DNA of 33,315 nucleotides from the NCBI GenBank assembly GCA_927439925.1, contig CAKMKF010000202.1, forward strand, positions 1 to 33,315, read 5' to 3'. Shown here piece by piece: positions 7,456-17,575 of the stretch (position 1 is the first letter of the stretch; each line of letters opens with the position of its first letter). Source of the stretch: an uncultured Acholeplasmataceae bacterium (GTDB taxonomy: Bacteria > Bacillota_I > Bacilli_A > Acholeplasmatales > Acholeplasmataceae). The notes under the pieces are model-generated. The model was given only the letters and a program-made list of their open reading frames with translations. It had not been told where the DNA came from and made no database searches. The position numbers and the translations under genes were made by a program.

Positions 7456-9466
7456 GTCTGTATACCTTTTTCTTGTTTGCTTTTTTATCGATAATTCCAA
7501 AATCCATTTTTTTCGCTGCGAGATCGACATCAAGTAATTCTACTTTAACGGGGTCTCCTAAACGATATTTCTTACCACGATTCCCTACGAATGTAAGATT
7601 TGCTTCATCATACATATAGTAATCATCTAAAACTCTTAAGGGAACGAACCCTTCAATTCCATTATCTAATTTCACAAACATACCTGATGGCATCATTTGT
7701 GTAATAATACCTTTAAACTGGTTTCCTATCTTATCTGACATATACTCACAACTCTTTAATTTAGCAACGTCACGCTCCATTTGAACTGCTTTTCTTTCTT
7801 GTTCAGAAGTATGTTGTGCAACTGCTGGCATAATAGATTCGAAGTGATAAATATCTTTTTTCATATTCTTAGATTCACCGATCACCAAGCGGTGAATAAT
7901 GCGGTGGAGAATAAAATCTGGATATCTTCTAATCGGTGAAGTAAAGTGTGAATAAAATCTAGAGCCTAAACCGAAGTGTGGTGAATTGGTTTCACTATAT
8001 TTCGCTTTTTGCATCGCACGTAGTAAAGTCATGTGTACGATATAGCTATATGGTGTATCACTCGTATTCTTCGTTAAGATTTGTAAAGGTCTTGGATTAC
8101 CTATTTGTTTTAAATTGACAGGAAAACCTAGTTTAGCAACTGTTTGAAGTGCTAATTTTAATTTTGTGACATCTGGTTTTTCATGAATTCTATAAATCGA
8201 TGGGAGATCTGCATGAAACATGTGGAATGCCACAGTTTCATTCGCGATTAACATGAAGGATTCAATTAATTCTTCAGCTTCATCGGTCTTTCTTTGATAG
8301 ACATCTAAAACACGACCTTTATCATCAACGATAAACCCTAATTCGCTCGATTCAAATTCAATTTCTCCTCTTTGATGTCTTATCTTTTTTAATTTTAACG
8401 ATAATTCATTCATTGTAACAAGCATCGACTCAATTTTTGGATCATGAAGTGATTTATTATGAATTAAAAACTGATTGACTTCATCATAATTCATTCTTCT
8501 ATGACTCTTAATAAATGTTTTTTGAATATCATAAGAAACGACTTTAGCATCCATATCTAAAACCATTAAACAAGATAATGTTAACTTGATTTCATGTGGA
8601 TTTAGGGAACATAAGTCATTTGATAGTTTATGAGGCAACATCGGGATCACACGGTCTGCTAGATATGATGATGTAGATCTTTTATATGCTTCCTCATCTA
8701 ACATAGAACCTTCTTTGACATAATGACTGACATCTGCGATGTGAACCCCTAGGTGATACATATCATCTTTTATAGTTAAACTAATCGCATCATCTAAGTC
8801 TTTCGCGTCTTTACCATCGATGGTAATAATTAAATCATTGGTTAAATCTAGACGTTCTTTCTTTTCTTGTTCTAAGTCGATATCGATATCATTTAGAGAT
8901 TCTATTAATTCATCTGTAAACTTTGTTGGCCATTCATATGCGTAAACAATTTTTAATGTGTTAATGTCTGGATCGTTGACATGACCAATGATCTTTTTAA
9001 CTTTAGCAAATATTTGATATTGCTCAATTGCTTCAACTTCTAATGTTACAACATGTCCAGGAACCAACCCATCCATTTTTTCAACTTCAAGTCTTTTATC
9101 TAAGTAAGTATCCGATTCAAAAAATAAACCTCTTTGAGTCTTTTTTAATGTCGCGATAATAACAGTTAAAGCTCTTTTAACGATAAAAATAATTTTTGGT
9201 TCAACGCCTTCTTTAACAAGCACGATATCATCGTGCATCGCATCGCCTAAATATCTTTGATCGATATAAATATCTTCTAACTCCTGTCTTAAAAATCCAA
9301 AAGTCTTCTTATGATCAAGTCTTCCGATTAATATATCTGGTTTTAAACTGTAATATGGTTCTTCAAATGTCAAATAAGGATATTTATCTAAGTCAATATC
9401 TTTAGTAACATCCTTATGTAGTTTTCTTGTTTGTTGATTGTAAAACTCTAAATATAAATTTTCCAT
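7424..9466 (-). CDS. rnr: Ribonuclease R
   Basis: 680 residues. Cold-shock/OB domains occupy roughly the first 190 residues. The RNB catalytic domain carries TIDGKDAKDLDDAISL (acidic metal-binding cluster) and GSRFYSHFTSPIRRYPD. A C-terminal S1 domain contains GIITQMMPSGMFVKL and NGIEGFVPL, followed by a short Lys-rich tail. It is a processive 3'-5' exoribonuclease that degrades structured RNA. It is somewhat shorter than E. coli RNase R and lacks an obvious N-terminal helix-turn-helix domain. The ATG has GAGGTAACC upstream. It is the first gene of the rnr-smpB-patatin-PAP2-ElaA unit. Confidence 0.96.
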   Translation of the reverse strand: MENLYLEFYNQQTRKLHKDVTKDIDLDKYPYLTFEEPYYSLKPDILIGRLDHKKTFGFLRQELEDIYIDQRYLGDAMHDDIVLVKEGVEPKIIFIVKRALTVIIATLKKTQRGLFFESDTYLDKRLEVEKMDGLVPGHVVTLEVEAIEQYQIFAKVKKIIGHVNDPDINTLKIVYAYEWPTKFTDELIESLNDIDIDLEQEKKERLDLTNDLIITIDGKDAKDLDDAISLTIKDDMYHLGVHIADVSHYVKEGSMLDEEAYKRSTSSYLADRVIPMLPHKLSNDLCSLNPHEIKLTLSCLMVLDMDAKVVSYDIQKTFIKSHRRMNYDEVNQFLIHNKSLHDPKIESMLVTMNELSLKLKKIRHQRGEIEFESSELGFIVDDKGRVLDVYQRKTDEAEELIESFMLIANETVAFHMFHADLPSIYRIHEKPDVTKLKLALQTVAKLGFPVNLKQIGNPRPLQILTKNTSDTPYSYIVHMTLLRAMQKAKYSETNSPHFGLGSRFYSHFTSPIRRYPDFILHRIIHRLVIGESKNMKKDIYHFESIMPAVAQHTSEQERKAVQMERDVAKLKSCEYMSDKIGNQFKGIITQMMPSGMFVKLDNGIEGFVPLRVLDDYYMYDEANLTFVGNRGKKYRLGDPVKVELLDVDLAAKKMDFGIIDKKANKKKVYRHENYRSKQKG

Positions 9467-9485
9467 GATTGGTTACCTCTTCATT

Positions 9486-9491
9486 ATTATA
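9486..9491 (-). promoter_or_regulatory. Candidate extended -10 element for the rnr operon
   Basis: TGATATAAT on the minus strand is a consensus -10 with an extended TG, about 20 bases before the rnr ATG. No good -35 lies at the right distance, and the implied leader is very short, so this is tentative. Confidence 0.35.
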
Positions 9492-9513
9492 TCATAATAT
9501 AAAGCGCTTGGAG

Positions 9514-9543
9514 GGTAAAGAAAAAGCGATTTTGGAATCGCTT
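9514..9543 (-). terminator. Terminator at the end of the carbohydrate operon
   Basis: AAGCGATT and AATCGCTT form a perfect 8-bp stem with a CCAA loop, directly followed by TTTTTCTTT. It begins immediately after the stop codon of the GH94 gene and separates the sugar locus from rnr. Confidence 0.9.
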
Positions 9544-12500
9544 CTACTTATACCAAACCTCAATTTGAATCAAACCATCTTGCTTCAATAATTCTTTCTT
9601 TTCAATCACAATTCCTGAATCTCTATATTTTTGTTCTAGCTTGCGATAAGCAACTTCAAATCCGTTTAATAATACATTACCTTCACCGTAGTGATATATA
9701 ATTTGAATCTTTTGATCATTGAATTGATAATCCAAGACTAAACCATCTAATTTTTTAGGTAAAACTGGATCGATCACCAAATCTTCCTTATCAATTCTTA
9801 TGCCTAATACGTTAGTTATAAGTTGATTTATATAGATACCAGGACCAGATGAATAAAGTCTCCATCCACCCTTAACTAAAATTTCACCATTTCTAATTTT
9901 TTCAAAATCTTTTTTCGCTTCATATCTATCCTTAAACCAAGCATCAGAACTTGAAAAATAAACATTACTTTGTCTATAATACGCATTTTTAACAGTATCT
10001 TGAATTAGGATTGGGTTAATCGTAAATAATCCTTCATAAGCGTCATTAGCATGTCCTATTTTAGCCATCGCTTCTATATATCTAATGTGTGCATGCACAT
10101 ATTGCAAGCCAATTTCTCTACCGAAATTCGCTGCAGTTTCAGCTCTTGTGAAGTATGTCTTCTTACCACCTTTATATTCAACGGTTGTGTCCATCAAGCG
10201 AATACCATCTGGATGCTTAAAGTATTGATTGATTATGTTTACATAAGGTGTGATTTTTTTCGGATGAACTATTTCTGAAATCATTGATCTTGTGAATGGG
10301 AGAAGTCGATATTTTAAGCCTGTCTTTTCATCTCTCGGATGAAGGAGATAGGTCAAATCGTCATTTTCAAAAACGACGAATCCTGCTGGAATATCATCTA
10401 CAATCATGTATTTTTCATAATCGTGTTTGATTGCTTCTGCCAATGTTTTCAAGTCTTTGGCAAATTCTAAATCATAATCAATAAGTTGATTTGATAATTC
10501 AAAAATTGCTTCATATAAAAGAGCTACTGTCCAACCACTGACCATTTTATTTGTCAAATCATGATTTGCTGGTTGAAGTGTATCATCCCAATCCCCTCCG
10601 CCATAACGTGGTAGATGTGTATTCGGAATAAATGAATTTTTAATCGCGTTTAATTGATAATTTAAATGCGTCATCATCGAGTATCTTTCTGTAAACTCAT
10701 TTTTTTCAATAGACATAAAAGGAATTTGTTCAGATAAAATCGTGAAGTCGTTGGTAGCCTTTAAGTAATATGCAAGTGAGCGAAGTGGCCAAATAATAAT
10801 GTCTCCATGCGATTCATGTGCTTGAATTTGGTAATAATGGTCAAACATATACCATTGAGGAAAATCACCATTATCAATAAACTGGTGTTTATAAACTTTG
10901 ACTAATATTTCACGAACAATATCGTAATTTTGAGTTGCCGAAAAAAACTCGATAGGGCCCTGACAGACATCTCTAGTTCCCCATGCAGCACCATTATACT
11001 GTTCAAGTCCATGTGGAGATGAATAATGAGTTAACGCGTTATGGGTATACCAAAATGTAATATCTATTAATTTATTCAATTCCTTTTGGTGTATTTCGTG
11101 TGTAAGCTGAAAATTGGATGCGAATGATTCAAAATAGAGTGTTCCCCTTAAATCACACATATCATATTGAAGTGGTTCAAAATATCTAAACTCATTTTCA
11201 AAAGTGGCGAGGGTATCGATCTGTAGATCAGATACCTCTTTATAATGCATGAGTAATAGTCCGTGTTGATCTTCTAAACCAAAAGCTTCTTTTTCACTCA
11301 TTATTTGAAATGAATGATTGGATGCTATTTTATATTTTAAGTCAGGATATTTAATATAAAACATTGAGTCATGTGGCGCTCTAAAAGTAAGTTCATCATG
11401 ATTAAGCTCATATTCTATATCATAAGAATACTCATTCACTCCCATTAATATTTGATTTGAAATAATGATTTCATAGCTCTTTCTTGATTTTGAATAGAAT
11501 CGTAGTGCCTGATGATTATCATCAATATCAACAAATACATCAACAACCAAAACATCGTGATTCATCTTGTAATACCATCTCGTGGATGACCCACCCATTT
11601 CATAATAACTAGGTAGTCCTAAGAGTTGATATGTACCATCTACTTTTACATAAATTCTAGTTCCAGATATTTTATGAAGGTTTAAAGGATTTCTTAAATC
11701 ACCTAATAGTTTGTTAAATGAGGTGTTACCTAAAACAAGATGTGAGTTGAATATACCAAACATCCAGTTCGTCGTTGCCATTACATTTTCAGTGACATGC
11801 TTTAAATCTCCATGAATCATTAAATGTCCATGTGGTCTTTCCACCAAAAGTTCTTTTTCTTTTAAAACGATGTGATGATGGTGATTGCTAAAAAAGGAGA
11901 GATAGGTATCACCTTTTTTTTCGACATGATGCATCTCTTCAAATAAGCCCTCAACTTCTTTGTTTGATAAATGTAAACCGGATAGTACTTGACTTGAATC
12001 TAAAAGATTTTTCTTTTTAGAAACGAAATCTTTTTGAATCCAAGAGATATCTTCATGAATTGGTTTCACATTAAATAGTAACGCGTTCGTGTCAATACTT
12101 TTTGGAACGTATAGACCGTAAAAACTAACGCGCTCCATGTTTTTTCCTAATTTTATTTTTTCGCTTTGTAAAGCCATATAACTAAACTCATATTGATAGA
12201 TCTTTGAAGGTAATTTTTCTTCTTTTAAAACTTCAGGAACACCAGTTTCTTTATAAGACATATTGAAAAACTGGAAACCATCTGTAGAGTAACTAACATT
12301 TTTTGTATGCGTCCCAAGTTGTAGGTATTGTGCTCTGCCTTGGTTTTGTCTAGCAGATAAGATGTAACCATTTTCTCCCATGTTCGACTTATAGTCTATA
12401 TATTGAACTGTGTAAGGCTCAGATGATAGCACACTTGCTTTCGCTGCAATTGCTACATCTTGACCATAGAACAGATCAACTTCTACCGATTCATTAGACT

Positions 12501-12834
12501 TTAATAAAACATCAAAATTCCATTCAAAACCCTTTACAGAAAGAATGACTTGATATTCGATGTTTAAGAACTGACCATGATAAACTGCATAGTTATCAAA
12601 GAGTTCAAATGAGCTTGGACTATTCGTACCAATCAGTTTTGTAGACCTTAGTCCATTGGAAGTCATTACACGTAGATAAAGATTCATTAAGGTTCCATCA
12701 ACAATATTTCCCTTAACTAAATTGATTTGATTTTCTTGGTAAGTAATATCATGAATATCTCCCGACTCGAGAAAAGAAAACGTTAAGCCTTCACCTATTA
12801 TTTCTTTGGTGATGATTCTATTTTTTAAAATCAT
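9544..12834 (-). CDS. GH94 phosphorylase, probable 1,2-beta-oligoglucan phosphorylase
   Basis: 1096 residues, no signal peptide, so cytoplasmic. The C-terminal half is an (alpha/alpha)6-barrel of the GH94 type: GAAWGTRDVCQGPIEF, GDFPQWYMFDHY, HESHGDIIIWPLRSLAYYL and GGGDWDDTLQPAN (D748-W-D-D, aligning with the D-W-N/D-D catalytic motif, general acid Asp748). The N-terminal half is a large beta-sandwich. Cellobiose phosphorylases are about 810 residues; this size suits the 1,2-beta-oligoglucan phosphorylases of the Listeria Lin1839 type, which release glucose 1-phosphate from sophoro-oligosaccharides with phosphate. The GH3 and GH144 genes upstream support that substrate. Specificity is inferred from context and length; another beta-glucan phosphorylase is possible. 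It overlaps the GH3 gene by 17 bases and ends at a strong terminator. Confidence 0.82.
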   Translation of the reverse strand: MILKNRIITKEIIGEGLTFSFLESGDIHDITYQENQINLVKGNIVDGTLMNLYLRVMTSNGLRSTKLIGTNSPSSFELFDNYAVYHGQFLNIEYQVILSVKGFEWNFDVLLKSNESVEVDLFYGQDVAIAAKASVLSSEPYTVQYIDYKSNMGENGYILSARQNQGRAQYLQLGTHTKNVSYSTDGFQFFNMSYKETGVPEVLKEEKLPSKIYQYEFSYMALQSEKIKLGKNMERVSFYGLYVPKSIDTNALLFNVKPIHEDISWIQKDFVSKKKNLLDSSQVLSGLHLSNKEVEGLFEEMHHVEKKGDTYLSFFSNHHHHIVLKEKELLVERPHGHLMIHGDLKHVTENVMATTNWMFGIFNSHLVLGNTSFNKLLGDLRNPLNLHKISGTRIYVKVDGTYQLLGLPSYYEMGGSSTRWYYKMNHDVLVVDVFVDIDDNHQALRFYSKSRKSYEIIISNQILMGVNEYSYDIEYELNHDELTFRAPHDSMFYIKYPDLKYKIASNHSFQIMSEKEAFGLEDQHGLLLMHYKEVSDLQIDTLATFENEFRYFEPLQYDMCDLRGTLYFESFASNFQLTHEIHQKELNKLIDITFWYTHNALTHYSSPHGLEQYNGAAWGTRDVCQGPIEFFSATQNYDIVREILVKVYKHQFIDNGDFPQWYMFDHYYQIQAHESHGDIIIWPLRSLAYYLKATNDFTILSEQIPFMSIEKNEFTERYSMMTHLNYQLNAIKNSFIPNTHLPRYGGGDWDDTLQPANHDLTNKMVSGWTVALLYEAIFELSNQLIDYDLEFAKDLKTLAEAIKHDYEKYMIVDDIPAGFVVFENDDLTYLLHPRDEKTGLKYRLLPFTRSMISEIVHPKKITPYVNIINQYFKHPDGIRLMDTTVEYKGGKKTYFTRAETAANFGREIGLQYVHAHIRYIEAMAKIGHANDAYEGLFTINPILIQDTVKNAYYRQSNVYFSSSDAWFKDRYEAKKDFEKIRNGEILVKGGWRLYSSGPGIYINQLITNVLGIRIDKEDLVIDPVLPKKLDGLVLDYQFNDQKIQIIYHYGEGNVLLNGFEVAYRKLEQKYRDSGIVIEKKELLKQDGLIQIEVWYK

Positions 12835-14971
12835 TGACTTCCTCCTTCTTTAATATGATATCTAGTGATGTTAATTCAATTGATGATGACCCAACCATCA
12901 ATTGGAATCTTCCTGGTTCTATAACTTCATTTCCTTGGTCATCAAGATAGCTTAATAAAGATTTATTGATGACAAACTCAACAACTCTCCTTTGATGAGG
13001 AGCGAACCAAATCTTTTGAAAGCCTTTAAGTTCTTTTACTGGTCTTGAGATTGTAGCTACGTAATCTCTAATATATAACTGAACAGTTTCAAATCCACCT
13101 ATTTCAGTTTCGTTTTGAACATCGATAAAAAGAGATATTTCTTCATTTAAAGACATCTCAAATTGAGATAATCTTAAATTTTGATAACTAAATTTAGAAT
13201 ACGAAAGTCCAAAACCAAATGGAAATAATGGAGTATTGAGTTCATCTAAATAGTAACTGACGTATTCATTTCGATCTCCCTCAATTTTTGGTCTACCTGT
13301 ATTTAAGTGATTATAATAGATTGGAATTTGTCCGACATGTCTTGGATAGCTCATGGTAATCTTACCGCTTGGATTGATTACACCAGTTAAAATATCTGCA
13401 ATCGCGTCATTTGCCATACTACCTAAATAATAGACATCTAAAATAGCTTTAGCATCCATAATATTACTTAAATCAAATGGTCTTCCATGATAAAGAAGGA
13501 CAATTGAATCTAATCCAGCTTGTCTAAAAAATTCTACAAATTCTTCTTGATTTCTAGGTAGTTTAATATCGACTTTAGAATGTGCCTCGCCACTCTCTCT
13601 TTCATTTTCACCAAGAGCGAGTATAACTGCATCCACATTTTTTAATTCGATTAAATCTTCTTTCGTTAAATCCTCTACTCTAACAACTTGTTTAACAAAA
13701 GTCATTGATATATTTTTTTCTAATAATGTTTCTTTTAAGGTATGGTTTAGCTCATTTTTACCATGCCATGACCATGGACCGTTTGTATTTCTAGTTTCTG
13801 CGTAAGGACCAATTAGTGCGTATTTTTTATGTGTTGATAATGGTAATAAATTTTCATTTTTAAGCAGCACTACGGATTCATGAGCTACTTTTTTAGATAT
13901 TTCTAAATGATCATTTGAACGAACTAGTGTAGATTCAAGCTCAACACTCGCTCCTTTGTAAGGATTATCAAATAATCCGATTTCTTCTTTTAGCTTTAAT
14001 ACTCTAAGTACTGCTTCATCTAGCAACTTAATGTCAACTTCATGATTTTCAATTAATTTCTTTAAGTAATTGATATAACAAGTCGATGCCATTTCAATAT
14101 CAAGACCTGCAATAATTCCTTTTAAAGCTGCTTCTTCATCATTTTCTGCATTTCCATGAGGTACGACTTGATGAAGTGAATCATAATCTGTGATTGTTAA
14201 GCCATCAAACTTCCATAAATCTCTTAAAACACCTCTTAAAAGGTGTTTATTGATGGTTGCAGGTATGCCATCAAGTACATTAAATGATGTCATGATTAAT
14301 TTAGCACCAGCATCAATAGCAGCTTTATATCCTTTTAAGTAATAATTATGCAGACTTAATCTAGACACATCGACAGTATTGTAATCTCTTCCACCTTCTG
14401 CTGCACCATATGCAGCGAAATGCTTCACGCATGAAGCTACATTTCCATCTTGACTTATGTCATCTTGCTGATAGCCTTTCACCATTTCTTTCGTAAATAG
14501 TGCATTTAAATAAGGATCTTCTCCAAATCCTTCAACAACTCTACCCCATCTAGGATCTCTAGATAAATCTGCCATCGGAGAAAATGTGACGTGGATACCC
14601 GCAGTAGACGCTTCTATTGCAGAAACTCTCGCCATATCAAATGCGAGTTTTGGATTCCATGATGTAGATAATGCCAATGGCACAGGGAATATCGTTTCAT
14701 ATCCATGAATAATATCAGCCATGAAGACAAGTGGTATTTGATGTGTACTTTTTCGTAAATATTTTTCTTGAACAGAAATCATTTCTGCTGCATTATGAAT
14801 ACCTAAAACAGATCCTGCAGAAAAAACTTTCTTTTCTGTTAACCCTAATTCTTTCAGATGTCCAAAAACCTCAACTTCTATATCTCTAATGAAATGAAAA
14901 GGAGAAAGTTGCAGCAACTGTCCAATTTTTTCTTCGATGGTTAATTTTTTAAGTAATAAGTTGATATCCAT
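12818..14971 (-). CDS. GH3 beta-glucosidase (Lin1840/BglX-like)
   Basis: 717 residues, three-domain GH3 layout and no signal peptide. The (beta/alpha)8 domain has DIIHGYETIFPVPLALS, FSPMADLSRDPRWGRVVEGF and the nucleophile loop GLTITDYDS (Asp262). The alpha/beta sandwich has HESVVLLKN and ALGENERESGEAHS, where the acid/base Glu normally sits. A fibronectin III-like domain closes the protein (PFGFGLSYSKF, VQLYIRD, VKELKGFQKI). It should release glucose from beta-linked oligosaccharides in the cytoplasm. The GH3-GH94 pairing copies lin1840-lin1839 of Listeria innocua, where the GH3 enzyme acts on sophorose and short beta-1,2-glucans. The ribosome-binding site AGAGGGA lies 6 bases before the ATG. 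Confidence 0.9.
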   Translation of the reverse strand: MDINLLLKKLTIEEKIGQLLQLSPFHFIRDIEVEVFGHLKELGLTEKKVFSAGSVLGIHNAAEMISVQEKYLRKSTHQIPLVFMADIIHGYETIFPVPLALSTSWNPKLAFDMARVSAIEASTAGIHVTFSPMADLSRDPRWGRVVEGFGEDPYLNALFTKEMVKGYQQDDISQDGNVASCVKHFAAYGAAEGGRDYNTVDVSRLSLHNYYLKGYKAAIDAGAKLIMTSFNVLDGIPATINKHLLRGVLRDLWKFDGLTITDYDSLHQVVPHGNAENDEEAALKGIIAGLDIEMASTCYINYLKKLIENHEVDIKLLDEAVLRVLKLKEEIGLFDNPYKGASVELESTLVRSNDHLEISKKVAHESVVLLKNENLLPLSTHKKYALIGPYAETRNTNGPWSWHGKNELNHTLKETLLEKNISMTFVKQVVRVEDLTKEDLIELKNVDAVILALGENERESGEAHSKVDIKLPRNQEEFVEFFRQAGLDSIVLLYHGRPFDLSNIMDAKAILDVYYLGSMANDAIADILTGVINPSGKITMSYPRHVGQIPIYYNHLNTGRPKIEGDRNEYVSYYLDELNTPLFPFGFGLSYSKFSYQNLRLSQFEMSLNEEISLFIDVQNETEIGGFETVQLYIRDYVATISRPVKELKGFQKIWFAPHQRRVVEFVINKSLLSYLDDQGNEVIEPGRFQLMVGSSSIELTSLDIILKKEEVNDFKK

Positions 14972-15002
14972 GAATATCCCTCTTTTCTAGTTGTTTAAAG
15001 AT

Positions 15003-15962
15003 TTAGCAAGACTCCCTATAAATGACTGATCCTTTTGGATGTCCTATATTTCTAATTTTGTTGTTTTGGAGAATGTCAAGAATTGCACCTGCAACCTCTT
15101 TACCCCACAAGACGTGGTCAATGCCTATCGTCGTTAATTTAGGGGTTATATACTCCCCTAAATAAATATTATCAAATCCTGCAATTGCGATATCTTCAGG
15201 CACTCTAATGTTTTCTTCACGTAGTGCCTGCATCAATCCGATTGCAGATTCATCATTTGCACAGTAAATAAATCTAGGTCTATTTTTACTTTGTATTAAG
15301 TCTTTTCCAACTTGATACCCGCCTTGAATAGTGAAGTCACAATCAAAATGTTGATGTGTACCAATATTTCCATCCTTTAATGCAGCAACAAACCCGTCAT
15401 AACGGTGATTATTGTTAAATGCCACCTTAGGTCCTGATACATAACCAAAGTCTTTATAGCCCTTTTTAATCATCTCTTTGATGAAGTGATAAACTAGTCC
15501 TTCATTATCTATTAATGAGGAATAAATGTTTTTCCCGTCAAGCTTGCGATCTAAGACATATAAAGGTAGTCCATAATTTGCATAATTGATTAAGACATCA
15601 TCTAAAAGTTCATTATCAAAGATAATCGCACCATCCACTTGACGTTCTTTTAAGAGGTTAGCTGAGGATTTACCTGAGCTAACGACGATATTGAAGTTAT
15701 TTTCTTGAAGCTTTTGACGAATACCTTCTAAGACATCACTAAAGATAGGTCCTGCAAACCCGTAAATAAAGACACCAATACTACCCGTTCTTTTCGTTTT
15801 TAAATTTCTAGCGATTCCATTTGGATAATATTTTAGTGTTTCTGCAGCCTCTAGTATCCTTTTTTTCGTATCTGGATGAACATTGGGAAGGTTATTTAAG
15901 GCGTAGGATGCAGTTGAGATTGAAACTCCTGCTAGTTTAGCAACATCTTTGATAGTTGGCAT
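15003..15962 (-). CDS. LacI-family transcriptional regulator
   Basis: 319 residues from the ATG encoding MPTIKDVAKLAGVS. The longer reading extends into the GH13 gene and starts poorly. The helix-turn-helix and hinge are classic: TIKDVAKLAGVSISTASYAL, then LKYYPNGIARNLKTKRTGSIGVF. The periplasmic-binding-protein-like sensor domain follows (DGAIIFDN, FIYCANDESAIGLMQAL, DIAIAGFDNI). The start shares a base with the GH13 stop (TAATG), with GGAG upstream. The regulator sits inside the operon it probably controls, next to enzymes rather than at the end. The palindrome GAAACGTTTC near 18.8 kb is the best candidate operator, which would make this local autoregulation with an oligosaccharide as inducer. 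Confidence 0.95.
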   Translation of the reverse strand: MPTIKDVAKLAGVSISTASYALNNLPNVHPDTKKRILEAAETLKYYPNGIARNLKTKRTGSIGVFIYGFAGPIFSDVLEGIRQKLQENNFNIVVSSGKSSANLLKERQVDGAIIFDNELLDDVLINYANYGLPLYVLDRKLDGKNIYSSLIDNEGLVYHFIKEMIKKGYKDFGYVSGPKVAFNNNHRYDGFVAALKDGNIGTHQHFDCDFTIQGGYQVGKDLIQSKNRPRFIYCANDESAIGLMQALREENIRVPEDIAIAGFDNIYLGEYITPKLTTIGIDHVLWGKEVAGAILDILQNNKIRNIGHPKGSVIYRESC

Positions 15963-17575
15963 TATTTTTCTCCTATTCTTAGAATACATGCATAATATGG
16001 CGGAATATCCATTTGGTTGTTGATTTCAACTGAGTCATCATTTGAAATCAATAAACTGATTATTTTTCCTGGAATTTCAATATGCATTTTTTCTTCACTA
16101 AATGATCCGATGATAAGTAGTTGATCATTTTCGTTTTTTCGATAATATGCGAAAATTTTCTTATTTTCTTTCATAAAGGGAATAAACTCTCCATCAAGAA
16201 ATACTTGATGACTCTTTCTTATCTGAAACAGCTTTTTAAAATAGAAATACACTCCTTGGTGATTCGATAAATCATTTTTAGCATTAATATCTTTATAGTT
16301 AGGATTTACATCTAACCAAGGATTTCCTTTAGAAAATCCAGCATTTTTTGAATCATCCCATTGAAATGGAGTTCTTGAATTATCTCTACCTTTGGCATAG
16401 ATGGATTCCATCACTTGTTCATGTGGAATTCCTTGATTGGTTAATATTTGATAAATGTTTTTCGTTTCAATATCCTTATACTTTTCGATATGATCAAATT
16501 TTACACCAGTCATTCCGATTTCTTCGCCTTGATAGACATATGGAGTTCCTTGCATACCATATAAAATGGTAGCTAACATTTTAGAACTCATCACTCTAAA
16601 GTTTACGTTTCCATATCTAGAAATTGCTCTAGGTTGATCGTGATTTGCTAGAAATAGTGAATTCCATCCATCTTTATACATCACATTTTGTAATCTTTCA
16701 AAAACGTTTTTAAACTCAATTAAATCTAGTTTTTTTAATGCCCATTTCCCTTTACCTGGAACTTCATCTAAGCTGATATGAGAAAACTGAAAAATCATAT
16801 CGAGTAAGGGTTTCTCTCCAGAGGTGATCGATGCTGCTCTTTCTAAGGACAGTCCAGGCATTTCACCAACGGTCATGATATCTCTTCCTTTAAAGCACTC
16901 GTCATATAGCTCTTGAAGTCTTTGATTTAAATGTGGTCCATCAGATAATATTTTTCGATCAATATCTTTACCAATTAAATCTATAACATCTAATCTAAAT
17001 CCATCAATACCCATATCCAACCAGAAATTTACAATCTTATAAATATTTTTACGAAGGATTGGATGATCCCAATTTAAATCTGGTTGTTTTTTTGAGAATA
17101 GGTGAAAGTAATAAGAATTGGTTTGTGCATCATATTCCCAAGCTGATCCTCCAAAAACAGATCCAATATCAGAAGGTTCATCTCTCCAAACATAGAAGTC
17201 ACGATATGGATTATCCTTTGACTTCTTCGATTCAAGAAACCAATGATGTTCATCTGATGTATGATTAACAACTAAATCCATAATCAGTCTCATACCCATT
17301 TGATGCGTTTGTTCTATTAAATGCTTCATATCTTTCATGGTTCCAAAGATTGGATCAATTTCAAGATAGTTTTTAATATCATAACCATTATCATCCATTG
17401 GTGACTCATAAACAGGAGATAACCATATAACATCGACACCCAAATTTTTAAGATAGCTAAGTTTACTAGTAATACCTTTTAAATCACCAATACCATCACC
17501 ATTAGCATCCATGAAGGATAGTGGGTAGATCTGATAGACGACAGCATTTTTCCACCATTTTATTTCTTTTTCCAT
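15962..17575 (-). CDS. GH13 alpha-glucosidase (oligo-1,6-glucosidase type)
   Basis: 537 residues with a complete GH13 core: DLVVNHTSDEHHW (region I), GIDGFRLDVIDL with nucleophile Asp196, VGEM with acid/base Glu238 and NHDQPR with Asp313. RDNSRTPFQWD and NAGFSKGNPWLDVNPNY place it with GH13 subfamily 31 and its relatives. The residue after the nucleophile is Val197, which in this group goes with alpha-1,6 rather than alpha-1,4 specificity; trehalose-6-phosphate hydrolase and dextran glucosidase are close alternatives. There is no signal peptide. An alpha-glucosidase is unexpected between beta-glucan enzymes; it may remove alpha-glucosyl branches or serve another sugar. It overlaps the upstream GH144-like gene by 16 bases, so it belongs to the same operon. 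Confidence 0.9.
   Translation of the reverse strand: MEKEIKWWKNAVVYQIYPLSFMDANGDGIGDLKGITSKLSYLKNLGVDVIWLSPVYESPMDDNGYDIKNYLEIDPIFGTMKDMKHLIEQTHQMGMRLIMDLVVNHTSDEHHWFLESKKSKDNPYRDFYVWRDEPSDIGSVFGGSAWEYDAQTNSYYFHLFSKKQPDLNWDHPILRKNIYKIVNFWLDMGIDGFRLDVIDLIGKDIDRKILSDGPHLNQRLQELYDECFKGRDIMTVGEMPGLSLERAASITSGEKPLLDMIFQFSHISLDEVPGKGKWALKKLDLIEFKNVFERLQNVMYKDGWNSLFLANHDQPRAISRYGNVNFRVMSSKMLATILYGMQGTPYVYQGEEIGMTGVKFDHIEKYKDIETKNIYQILTNQGIPHEQVMESIYAKGRDNSRTPFQWDDSKNAGFSKGNPWLDVNPNYKDINAKNDLSNHQGVYFYFKKLFQIRKSHQVFLDGEFIPFMKENKKIFAYYRKNENDQLLIIGSFSEEKMHIEIPGKIISLLISNDDSVEINNQMDIPPYYACILRIGEK

Noticed and set aside
7456-7533. N-terminal extension of SmpB (MMSISQRKKW...)
   Set aside because: It lies within rnr, does not resemble SmpB, and the ATG at 7455 gives the exact family start.
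9502-9509. Palindrome AAGCGCTT between the GH94 terminator and rnr, resembling part of a catabolite-response or LacI operator
   Set aside because: Only 8 bases, without the flanking TG/CA of a catabolite-response element, and placed upstream of rnr, where sugar control makes little sense.
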